12,076 bases of DNA, taken from NCBI GenBank assembly GCA_023436495.1, contig JAEZIT010000087.1, forward strand, positions 1 through 12,076. The letters are read 5' to 3'. This stretch comes from Acidobacteriota bacterium (GTDB lineage: Bacteria; Acidobacteriota; Blastocatellia; Pyrinomonadales; Pyrinomonadaceae). Each line of letters opens with the position of its first letter. The stretch's first letter is position 1. This document shows positions 1 to 5,750 of the stretch, piece after piece. The notes under the pieces are model-generated. The model was not told the origin of the DNA. It was given only the letters and a program-made list of their open reading frames with translations, and made no database searches. The position numbers and the translations under genes are program-made.

Positions 1-1
1 G

Positions 2-523
2 TCTGGAGCAGCTCAGATCATGGCGACGCTAGCGATCATAGGTGCGTCGCTTGCCTGGGCGGTCGGCTCCATTTACGGCCTGCGCGCGCCGGTTCCAAAG
101 TCCTCATTGCTGACGGCGGGCATGCAGATGATCTCAGGTGGTGTGGTATTGCTGCTTGCAAGTGTTCTGAAAGGCGAATGGGCGACCTTTGATATCGCTG
201 CCGTTTCAACCAATTCCTGGCTGGCTCTCGTGTACCTGGTCATTTTTGGTTCGCTGATAGGGTTTACGGCTTATAGTTGGCTGTTGAAGAACGCTAGGCC
301 TGCAATGGTAGCAACTTACGCCTACGTTAACCCTATCGTGGCCGTTATTCTCGGTTGGCTCATAGCCGGCGAAACGATGACCGGGACAATGTTGATCGGC
401 GCCGGCATTATCGTTGGATCGGTCGTTCTCATTACGTCCCAGGGAAGCGACGGCCCCGAAGACGACGCACCCGTACACAGGACCCAGCCTACAGGCGAAC
501 ACTGTCCGACATATTCAACGTAA
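2..523 (+). CDS. EamA/DMT-family permease, C-terminal part (5' end outside window)
   Basis: Inner-membrane permease of the drug/metabolite transporter superfamily; the substrate cannot be told. The frame is open to the left edge, so the gene starts upstream; the ATG at position 20 is internal. What remains is one EamA repeat with about five hydrophobic segments: one starting near the ATLAIIGASLAWAVG stretch, then SGGVVLLLASVL, LALVYLVIFGSLIGF, a segment around YVNPIVAVILGWLIAGE, and a final MLIGAGIIVGSVVLI. The Y-x-NP-x(2)-A followed by G-x(4)-GE is the usual signature of the second EamA repeat. The protein ends with a hydrophilic tail of about 30 residues (DGPEDDAPV and onward), probably cytoplasmic. 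A strong terminator follows the stop within 15 bases. Family assignment is sure; specificity is unknown. Confidence 0.88.
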   Translation, partial: SGAAQIMATLAIIGASLAWAVGSIYGLRAPVPKSSLLTAGMQMISGGVVLLLASVLKGEWATFDIAAVSTNSWLALVYLVIFGSLIGFTAYSWLLKNARPAMVATYAYVNPIVAVILGWLIAGETMTGTMLIGAGIIVGSVVLITSQGSDGPEDDAPVHRTQPTGEHCPTYST

Positions 524-535
524 CATTCAAGTATA

Positions 536-567
536 AAAACGGCGGGTTTCGACCCGCCGTTTTCCTT
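536..567. terminator. bidirectional intrinsic terminator between EamA gene and alaS
   Basis: Perfect 12-bp inverted repeat AAAACGGCGGGT (536-547) / ACCCGCCGTTTT (552-563) around a TTCG tetraloop (548-551), followed by CCTTTT. The A-run on the 5' arm gives a T-run when read from the other strand, so it can end both the permease transcript (+) and the alaS transcript (-), which converge on it. It sits 13 bases after the permease stop and 38 bases past the alaS stop. Confidence 0.93.
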
Positions 568-600
568 TTAAGTTCTCTATTTATAATTGAGTAGGAAAGG

Positions 601-2487
601 TCAAACGATCATTTTCTCGATCACGCCGTAGCTTGCATCGATCGCTTCCTGTAGCTTTTCCGGCTCGCTTCCGCCGCCTTCGGCCATATCGGGCTTGCCG
701 CCGCCGCGCCCGCCGACGATCGGTACTATCTCCTTGATAACATTGCCCGCTTTTACCTTGTCTGTCAGGTCAGCAGAGACGCGGACGATGATGCTGACCT
801 TACTTTCCTCACGGCGGCCGAGCACGACGACGCCGCTCTTAAGCCTTGCCAAAAGCGTGTCGGAAAGCTGACGCGAGCCGTTGGCATCGAGCCCTTCTAC
901 GATCTTGCCAAGCACCTTGACCCCAGCGATTTCGCGGGCTTCGTCGCCGTTGGCAGCGGGCCCGCCGGCGGCACCGGTCGCGATCTTGAGCTTAAGCTCC
1001 TCGTTTTCGCGCCGCATGCGTTTGAGCTCGTCCTGAAGCCGCTCTATAGCGTTGGGAAGCTGGTCGCGCTGTGTTTTCAGGGCTCCTAGGCTGCGGTCGA
1101 TCAGGCGTTCGTCCTCGCGGAACCGCTCGAACGCATCGAACCCTGTTATGGCCCTGATCCGGCGGACGCCTGAAGCGATGGCTTCGTCCGACGTGATCTT
1201 GAAACTGCCGATATCGCCGGTAGCCCTAACGTGGGTGCCGCCGCAGAGTTCCCTCGAAAACGTACCTTCGCCGATGCTGAGGACGCGGACGTCGGCCCCG
1301 TATTTTTCGCCGAACAGCGCCATCGCGCCGCTATGCATGGCTTCTTCGATGGCCATCACGTTCGTGTTAACCGGCTCATTTTGAAGGACATAACGGTTCA
1401 CCAGATCTTCGATCTCAGCGAGTTCGCCCTCGGTTATCGGCTGGTAATGCGTAAAATCGAAGCGTAGGTAATTCGGTGCCACGACCGAACCGGCCTGTTT
1501 TACATGGGTCCCGAGAACTTCGCGGAGCGCCGCGTGAACAAGGTGGGTCGCCGTATGATTCCGCCGCGTCGCGTCGCGCTTTTCTGAATCTACCACTGCG
1601 GCAACCTGGCCGCCTACCTTTATCGAACCGCTCTCAACCTTCGATTTATGCAGGATCAATCCCGGCAGCGGCGAAAAAGTGTCCAAAACACGGGCCTTTG
1701 CGGTGCCGTCGTCGGTAGTCAAAAATCCTGTATCACCAACCTGCCCCCCGGCTTCGGCGTAGAATGGGGTTTCGTTCAGCACTATCAGGCCTTCGTCGCC
1801 TTCAGCGAGCTCATCGACCGAAGAGTCGTTTTTGACGATTGCGGTTACCTTGGCTGAGTCTACACGGGTGGTGTCATACCCGTAAAATCGGGTCGCGCCG
1901 GCCGCTTCGAGCAGTTCGGCATAGATCGGGTTGATCTGCGATTTTCGCTCGGTTTGGCCGATGCCCGTCTGTTTTTGAAGTTCCTGAAGGGCCGTTTCGA
2001 ACCTTTGGTTAAATTCGTCCTCTTCGAACGCAACCCCTTTCTCCTCAAGAAATACACGGATAAGGTCGCGCGGCGTGCCGTAGGTATCGTATAACTTGGC
2101 GATCTGCGGGAATAATTTATCAGCGTCAGCGGCGATGTCCAGTTCATTCAGGCGTGCGAGCCCGACGGTCATTGTATTACCAAAACGCTCTTCTTCCAGA
2201 CGCACCATTTTCCCGATAAACTCCCGTTGCGCTTCGAGTTCCGGGTACGCCGCATTCATCTCGGCGACGACAAGGTCGCACACTTTATAGAAGAAAGGGC
2301 CCGTAAAACCGAGGTGTTCGCGGCCGTGGTAGATGGCGCGCCGCATGATCTTGCGCAGCACGTAATTGCGGCCTTCATTGCCCGGCAGAATGCCGTCGGC
2401 TATCGAAAATGCCGTGGAACGGGCGTGGTCGGCGATCACGCGGCAGGCAAATTGCTGGGTTTCGGTCAATTTCTCGTAAACACTCAT
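601..2487 (-). CDS. alaS: Alanyl-tRNA synthetase lacking the aminoacylation core (tRNA-recognition + editing + C-Ala domains only)
   Basis: AlaRS charges tRNA-Ala and hydrolyses mischarged Ser/Gly-tRNA-Ala. This 628-residue frame begins just before the RVIADHARS helix, so motifs 1-3 of the class II core are missing; E. coli AlaRS is about 876 residues. Seen: PGNEGRNYVLRKIMRRA (35-51) and LYDTYG (132-137), where N37 and D134 probably match the G3:U70-reading Asn303/Asp400 of E. coli; editing domain about 200-450 with ETPFYAEAGGQVGD, zinc ligands H311/H315 (HTATH) and C415/H419 (CGGTH); coiled coil about 460-503; C-Ala domain with the Gly-rich GGRGGGKPDMAEGGG near 592. No internal stop or frameshift. 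Upstream in frame is a TAA five codons before the ATG, and nothing resembling the core follows. There is no clear Shine-Dalgarno; a TATAAT lies 14 bases upstream. It could be the second half of a split AlaRS, a trans-editing protein, or the product of a rearrangement or misassembly. Confidence 0.9.
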   Translation of the reverse strand: MSVYEKLTETQQFACRVIADHARSTAFSIADGILPGNEGRNYVLRKIMRRAIYHGREHLGFTGPFFYKVCDLVVAEMNAAYPELEAQREFIGKMVRLEEERFGNTMTVGLARLNELDIAADADKLFPQIAKLYDTYGTPRDLIRVFLEEKGVAFEEDEFNQRFETALQELQKQTGIGQTERKSQINPIYAELLEAAGATRFYGYDTTRVDSAKVTAIVKNDSSVDELAEGDEGLIVLNETPFYAEAGGQVGDTGFLTTDDGTAKARVLDTFSPLPGLILHKSKVESGSIKVGGQVAAVVDSEKRDATRRNHTATHLVHAALREVLGTHVKQAGSVVAPNYLRFDFTHYQPITEGELAEIEDLVNRYVLQNEPVNTNVMAIEEAMHSGAMALFGEKYGADVRVLSIGEGTFSRELCGGTHVRATGDIGSFKITSDEAIASGVRRIRAITGFDAFERFREDERLIDRSLGALKTQRDQLPNAIERLQDELKRMRRENEELKLKIATGAAGGPAANGDEAREIAGVKVLGKIVEGLDANGSRQLSDTLLARLKSGVVVLGRREESKVSIIVRVSADLTDKVKAGNVIKEIVPIVGGRGGGKPDMAEGGGSEPEKLQEAIDASYGVIEKMIV

Positions 2488-2501
2488 AGAATGAATAGGA
2501 T

Positions 2502-2507
2502 ATTATA
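2502..2507 (-). promoter_or_regulatory. possible -10 element for the truncated alaS
   Basis: On the minus strand a perfect TATAAT lies 14 bases before the alaS ATG (2487). If used, the transcript would start about 8 bases before the ATG, i.e. nearly leaderless, which fits the lack of a Shine-Dalgarno sequence. The -35 region (TTTATT around 2525-2530) is poor, so this is tentative. Confidence 0.35.
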
Positions 2508-2533
2508 AGGCTTTGCGGCGAACTAATAAATGG

Positions 2534-2564
2534 TTGCGGACCAAAAATGGGTTGCCGTTATAAC
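2534..2564 (+). promoter_or_regulatory. possible promoter for the alpha/beta-barrel gene and lipoprotein
   Basis: TTGCGG (2534-2539), 19-base spacer, TATAAC (2559-2564), followed by a good Shine-Dalgarno AGAGGA (2575-2580) seven bases before the ATG at 2588. It overlaps the region that would drive alaS on the other strand, making a short divergent control region. Confidence 0.4.
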
Positions 2565-2587
2565 TTTTCTATTCAGAGGATTTAGCG

Positions 2588-2878
2588 ATGTTTGTGATCA
2601 GGAACGTATTCAAATGCAAACCGGGACGGGCGACCTTCGTGATCGATAAACTCCAGCATTCAATGGCACTTCCGGGTATGGGCAGCCATCGGATCCTGGT
2701 CGATCATATCGCCGAATTTTGGACGGTCGTGCTGGAAACCGAGGTCGAAAATATGGCCGAATTCGAAGATCAGCTTCGCCGATACGGCGAACGGACGGAT
2801 GTCCGCGAGGCGATGAGCGGTTACCTCGACGGGGTCGAAAGCGGATACCGCGAGGTTTTCCGGGTTGTGGGGAAATGA
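2588..2878 (+). CDS. Small dimeric alpha/beta-barrel-like protein, function unknown
   Basis: A 96-residue soluble protein without signal peptide. It opens with a beta strand MFVIRNVFKCKPG, typical of ABM/NIPSNAP-like ferredoxin-fold proteins (strand, then K-PG-(K/R)-A entering a helix). A strand with aromatic and acidic residues follows (EFWTVVLETEVENMAEFED), then a helix with RYGERTDVREAMSGYLDGVESGYREVFRV. This order of beta-alpha-beta-beta-alpha-beta and the length match the dimeric alpha/beta-barrel superfamily, whose members range from monooxygenases to stress proteins, so no reaction can be assigned. The start is set by AGAGGA at 2575. The lipoprotein gene follows after only 15 bases, so the two are probably co-transcribed. 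Fold assignment is by pattern and fairly sure; role unknown. Confidence 0.75.
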   Translation: MFVIRNVFKCKPGRATFVIDKLQHSMALPGMGSHRILVDHIAEFWTVVLETEVENMAEFEDQLRRYGERTDVREAMSGYLDGVESGYREVFRVVGK

Positions 2879-2893
2879 TGCTAAACTGGTGAT

Positions 2894-3526
2894 ATGAAAT
2901 ACTTTATAGCTCTCATGATCGTCGGCCTTTCGATGGCAGGATGCACGCCGGGAAACGGCAGCCGCGATGACCGGCCGAACGCTGTTGATGACAACAGAAA
3001 CGCTGTTAGTGGTATGCCTACCCCCACATTGATGACATCGCCGCCGGCGGCGGCGGAACGGCGGGATGAAATGGAGGGCGCGGCCGGTTTCAACGGCACG
3101 GTCGGCGTGACCGAGAAGGAGAATAAAAACGTAACCGAACTTGCATCGTTGAGCGCGGTGAGGACGGCGCGGCATGATGGGTATGACCGGGCGGTTTTCG
3201 AATTTGCCGGCGCCGAGATGCCGACCTATCACATCGAGTACATTTCCAAACCGGCATCGGCGTGCGGGTCGGGGTTTGACGTGCCGACTGCGGGAAATGC
3301 CGTCCTCGAGGTCCGCTTCACCAACGCGGTCGCACATACGGACGAAGGCGAACCGACGATCGCCGACCGCGAGCGCAAGCCGGGACTGCCTGTTATCCGG
3401 GAATTAAAATCCACATGCGATTTCGAGGGCGAAGTCACGTGGGTTCTCGGCACGGCATCGAAGAAAGAATACCGCGTGATGGAGCTCAAAAGCCCGACGC
3501 GGCTCGTGGTCGATATCAAGCATTAG
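2894..3526 (+). CDS. Predicted lipoprotein with AMIN-like domain
   Basis: 210 residues. The N-terminus (MKYFIALMIVGLSMAGC) is a lipoprotein signal with a lipobox-like M-A-G-C, so Cys17 should be lipidated and the protein anchored in the envelope. Residues about 18-80 form a low-complexity linker rich in Asp, Asn, Pro, Ala. From about residue 85 (VRTARHDGYDRAVFEF) to the end (SPTRLVVDIKH) it follows the AMIN-like domain pattern: V-R-x-(A/G)-R-H-D-G-(Y/F)-D-R near the start, DFEG-x-x-TW-x-x-G in the middle, and a closing P-x-RLVVD strand. AMIN-type domains place proteins at the periplasmic face, often on peptidoglycan or secretin partners. Two cysteines (about 117 and 174) could form a disulfide. 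It is probably translated with the preceding gene (15-base gap); its own Shine-Dalgarno is weak (GGTG very close to the ATG). Confidence 0.78.
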   Translation: MKYFIALMIVGLSMAGCTPGNGSRDDRPNAVDDNRNAVSGMPTPTLMTSPPAAAERRDEMEGAAGFNGTVGVTEKENKNVTELASLSAVRTARHDGYDRAVFEFAGAEMPTYHIEYISKPASACGSGFDVPTAGNAVLEVRFTNAVAHTDEGEPTIADRERKPGLPVIRELKSTCDFEGEVTWVLGTASKKEYRVMELKSPTRLVVDIKH

Positions 3527-3690
3527 CGGAACAGCCCGAAAATGTAATTACAATGGAGGCACGGCGGGAGCGATCGCGCCGGTCCTTCCTTACGAAATTC
3601 GTCAACCGGCCGGCGGATGGAGTATCCTGATCCCGCTGGCGGCGAAAGGCTTACTAAAATATCGCAAAACTTATTTTGAGGTGACAATTG

Positions 3691-4854
3691 ATGAGATCTG
3701 TCCGTTTGGGGATAGTACTTATTTTCATATTCGCGATGACGACGTTCGCTCAGACAAACAGGATCGAGGAATTTGAGCAGACGTTCAAACGCGAGATTGC
3801 GCAGGCGGGGATCGTCGGCGGGAGCTTTGTTTTCCTGAAGGACGGCAAGACGTCCGGTCGCGTTGTATATGGTTCGGCGAACATCGCAAAGAGCCAGCCC
3901 GTTGACGAGGACACGATATTTCATTGGGCATCGAACACAAAACCGTTCACGGGCATAGCGATCATGCAGCTTCGCGACCGCGGCTTGCTGAAGCTGGACG
4001 ATCCGGTGACGAAATACCTGCCGGAGCTCCGCGAGATACACAACGCGTTCGGTTCGATGGACGATATAACGATCCGGCACCTGTTGACGCATTCCGGCGG
4101 GTTCAGGAACGGCACTTGGCCGTGGCGCAACGGAAAGGAATGGGAACCGTTCGAGCCGACCGAGTGGCCGCAGCTCGTCGCGATGTTCCCGTTTACCGAG
4201 GTCCAGTTCAAACCCGGTTCAAAATTCAGCTATTCCAATCCCGGGATCATATATCTCGGGCGGATCATCGAAAAACTGTCGGGCGACGATTACGAGGTTT
4301 ATATCGACAAGAACATCCTGAAGCCGCTCGGGATGCACAACAGCTATTTCGACGCGACGCCGTATCATCTGCTCAAGCACCGTTCACATTCGTACTACAT
4401 CCAGGACGGCAAGCGGACCGAAGGCGTTTTCGATGCGAACACAGGGATCACGGTGTCGAACAGCGGGCTGAATTCGCCGATACCGGATATGGTCAAATAT
4501 CTGAATTTCCTGCTCGGCGACGGCGCAAAGAAGGACGTTCACGACGGAGTATTGAAACGCTCCTCGCTCGAGGAAATGTGGCAGCCGCAGTTAAAAGCGC
4601 AGGTCGATGCGAACGGAAATCCCGGTTTTACGACCGACATCGGGCTGATCTATTTTCTGGACCAGACCTTGAGCAAGACACACCTCGGCCACGGCGGCGA
4701 CCAGAACGGGTTTATCAGCTACATCGACTTCGACCCGTCGAAGCGCTCGGCGTCCATACTGGTTTTCAACACACAGGTGATCTATCCCCAGAACACGTCC
4801 GCGGAAAAGGACGTTGTCAGCCGTTTGAGAAACGCTGTCCGAAAGCTGTATTAG
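3691..4854 (+). CDS. Secreted serine hydrolase, class C beta-lactamase/penicillin-binding family
   Basis: 387 residues, starting at the ATG at 3691: GAGGTG (3678-3683) lies 7 bases upstream. An in-frame TTG immediately before it is too close to that site. Signal peptide MRSVRLGIVLIFIFAMTTFA, probably cut before QTN, so the enzyme is periplasmic or secreted. The serine-hydrolase triad is complete: S81-N-T-K84 (SxxK, nucleophile Ser), Y181-S-N183 (YxN), and H334-G-G336 in place of KTG, plus LLTHSGG (131-137). This is the general pattern of the beta-lactamase-related family (EstB-, LACTB- and PBP4*-like), which includes esterases, D-aminopeptidases and carboxypeptidases. HGG instead of KTG argues against an efficient classical AmpC beta-lactamase. 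It is separated from the lipoprotein by 164 bases and from the next gene by 148 bases with a promoter, so it is probably a single unit. Substrate unknown. Confidence 0.9.
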   Translation: MRSVRLGIVLIFIFAMTTFAQTNRIEEFEQTFKREIAQAGIVGGSFVFLKDGKTSGRVVYGSANIAKSQPVDEDTIFHWASNTKPFTGIAIMQLRDRGLLKLDDPVTKYLPELREIHNAFGSMDDITIRHLLTHSGGFRNGTWPWRNGKEWEPFEPTEWPQLVAMFPFTEVQFKPGSKFSYSNPGIIYLGRIIEKLSGDDYEVYIDKNILKPLGMHNSYFDATPYHLLKHRSHSYYIQDGKRTEGVFDANTGITVSNSGLNSPIPDMVKYLNFLLGDGAKKDVHDGVLKRSSLEEMWQPQLKAQVDANGNPGFTTDIGLIYFLDQTLSKTHLGHGGDQNGFISYIDFDPSKRSASILVFNTQVIYPQNTSAEKDVVSRLRNAVRKLY

Positions 4855-4877
4855 CGATCGTGCAAGAAAACTAACGG

Positions 4878-4900
4878 CCGGGCGTTCTTTCGAATGCCGG
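4878..4900 (+). terminator. imperfect hairpin after the serine hydrolase gene
   Basis: CCGGGCGTTC and GAATGCCGG can pair around a TTTC loop with one bulged G and one G-T pair, 24 bases after the stop. There is no T-run behind it, so if it ends transcription it is not a classical intrinsic terminator. Confidence 0.3.
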
Positions 4901-4943
4901 GGGCAATAATGAGAATTTCCCGGCCACAAATTTGATCGGCATT

Positions 4944-4973
4944 TTGAAAGATGCGGCCTTGGATTGCTATAAT
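4944..4973 (+). promoter_or_regulatory. sigma70-like promoter of the cystatin-like gene
   Basis: TTGAAA (4944-4949), 18-base spacer, perfect TATAAT (4968-4973). Transcription would start near 4980, leaving a leader of only about 22 bases before the ATG at 5003. No clear Shine-Dalgarno is visible in that leader. Confidence 0.7.
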
Positions 4974-5002
4974 TCCGGCGGCATAAAGCATCACCTAAAT
5001 CT

Positions 5003-5359
5003 ATGAAAAAAATATTACTTTCCGCTGCAATATTGTTCGCAGCCATTTTTGTTTTCGGAACTGTTGACACATCAGCGCAGACAGGACCGGCGACCGGTGC
5101 ATATCAGAAGGTGGAAACGGCCAATGCCGACGTCAAATCGGCGGCCGATTTCGCGATCAAGGAAAAGGGAGACGGTTTCGGCCTGGTCAAGATCAAAAAA
5201 GCCGAACGCCAGATCGTCGCCGGAACCAATTTTCGGATCAAAATGAAAGTATCCGAAAAGGCCGGTGAAAAGGAATCGAAATACACCGTCACTGCCGTCA
5301 TCTACCGCGACCTCGAGGGCAATTACAGCGTCTGGAGCTGGGAAAAGAGTTCAAAATAA
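5003..5359 (+). CDS. Secreted cystatin-like protein (putative cysteine-protease inhibitor)
   Basis: 118 residues. Signal peptide MKKILLSAAILFAAIFVFG...DTSA, probably cut before QTGP, giving an exported protein of about 93 residues, the size of a single cystatin domain. The cystatin landmarks appear in order: a glycine near the mature N-terminus (G32 in TGAYQKV), a helix with AADFAIKE (about 47-54) where plant cystatins have the LARFAV-type helix, the first inhibitory loop Q70-I-V-A-G74 (QxVxG) followed by TNFRIKMKV, and a C-terminal loop with tryptophan (YSVWSWEK, about 108-115) where cystatins carry the PW motif. Known cystatins block papain-like cysteine proteases by inserting these three parts into the active-site cleft; here that activity is inferred. 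It has its own strong promoter and no obvious target protease next to it. It could be a cystatin-fold protein with another role. Confidence 0.72.
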   Translation: MKKILLSAAILFAAIFVFGTVDTSAQTGPATGAYQKVETANADVKSAADFAIKEKGDGFGLVKIKKAERQIVAGTNFRIKMKVSEKAGEKESKYTVTAVIYRDLEGNYSVWSWEKSSK

Positions 5360-5373
5360 CCCGCATCCAATAA

Positions 5374-5396
5374 CGGGACCGTTCCCGCCGGTCCCG
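5374..5396 (+). terminator. hairpin after the cystatin-like gene
   Basis: Perfect 8-bp stem CGGGACCG (5374-5381) / CGGTCCCG (5389-5396) with a 7-base loop, starting 15 bases after the stop codon. It lacks a T-run (CACCATTAAT follows), so it may act as a 3' mRNA barrier or a weak terminator. Confidence 0.45.
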
Positions 5397-5593
5397 CACC
5401 ATTAATATCAACTGAGCCACGCCCTTAACCACACCCCAACTTCTCTCCGAGCAGAACGCACAACCTGTCGTCTTTATTGAGGCCCGCGAGCACACCTTCC
5501 GCTAATTCCGCCTGTCTTCGCAAAGGCCCTTTTGAGGGCAAGCGCTAAAACTCTTCAAGTTAGCAAACATCATTGTCGGCATTGGGTGCCCTG

Positions 5594-5624
5594 ACGGCGC
5601 AACGCCGGAACGCCGTGTTTTTTT
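5594..5624 (+). terminator. possible intrinsic terminator with two alternative stems
   Basis: ACGGCG (5594-5599) can pair with CGCCGT (5611-5616), directly followed by G and seven T (5618-5624), a terminator layout. The same 5' arm (CGGCG 5595-5599) can instead pair with the nearer CGCCG (5603-5607) over a 3-base loop, which would leave the T-run without its hairpin. It lies about 130 bases before the TPR gene's ATG, upstream of the likely -10. Confidence 0.5.
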
Positions 5625-5661
5625 CGAGGCGAAAAATTAAAATATCGCTCCCGGGTTGGGT

Positions 5662-5667
5662 TATAAT
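5662..5667 (+). promoter_or_regulatory. possible -10 element for the zinc-ribbon/TPR gene
   Basis: Perfect TATAAT with only a weak -35 candidate (TTAAAA at 5637-5642, spacer 19). It would give a leader of about 75 bases before the ATG at 5751. Confidence 0.4.
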
Positions 5668-5750
5668 GAACGCCGATTCGCGGCCGGCCGTGCGGAACGA
5701 GGGCCGCAAGTCGCCCAAGCTCCGAATATACGACTTCGATTTCTCCGATT

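Larger units (their letters stand above)
5360..5750. other. 391-bp intergenic region between cystatin-like and zinc-ribbon/TPR genes
   Basis: Holds the 8-bp hairpin at 5374, a terminator-like element at 5594-5624 and a -10-like TATAAT at 5662. Between about 5400 and 5570 I find no convincing gene; short open stretches exist on both strands (for example minus 5523-5425) but without a ribosome-binding site or a recognisable family. The last 75 bases before the ATG at 5751 have no Shine-Dalgarno. Confidence 0.6.

Noticed and set aside
601..2487. Split intein or trans-splicing as the cause of the short AlaRS
   Set aside because: No C-terminal intein block or His-Asn junction precedes the AlaRS sequence; the frame begins with a plain ATG after a nearby stop.
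2660..3337. 225-residue minus-strand ORF opposite the alpha/beta-barrel and lipoprotein genes
   Set aside because: Arg/His-rich, no domain pattern, and mirrors two well-supported plus-strand genes; it also does not contain the missing AlaRS core.
3688..3690. TTG as start codon of the serine hydrolase
   Set aside because: Only 4 bases from GAGGTG; the next codon ATG (3691) has the normal 7-base spacing.
3924..4874. 316-residue plus-strand ORF overlapping the serine hydrolase
   Set aside because: Arg-rich shadow in a +1 frame; the hydrolase frame carries all catalytic motifs.
5425..5523. Short minus-strand open stretch ending in DRLCVLLGEKLGCG
   Set aside because: Protein-like look, but only 32 codons, no ribosome site, and the opposite strand also gives a plausible-looking peptide; it may be a gene remnant, but cannot be supported.
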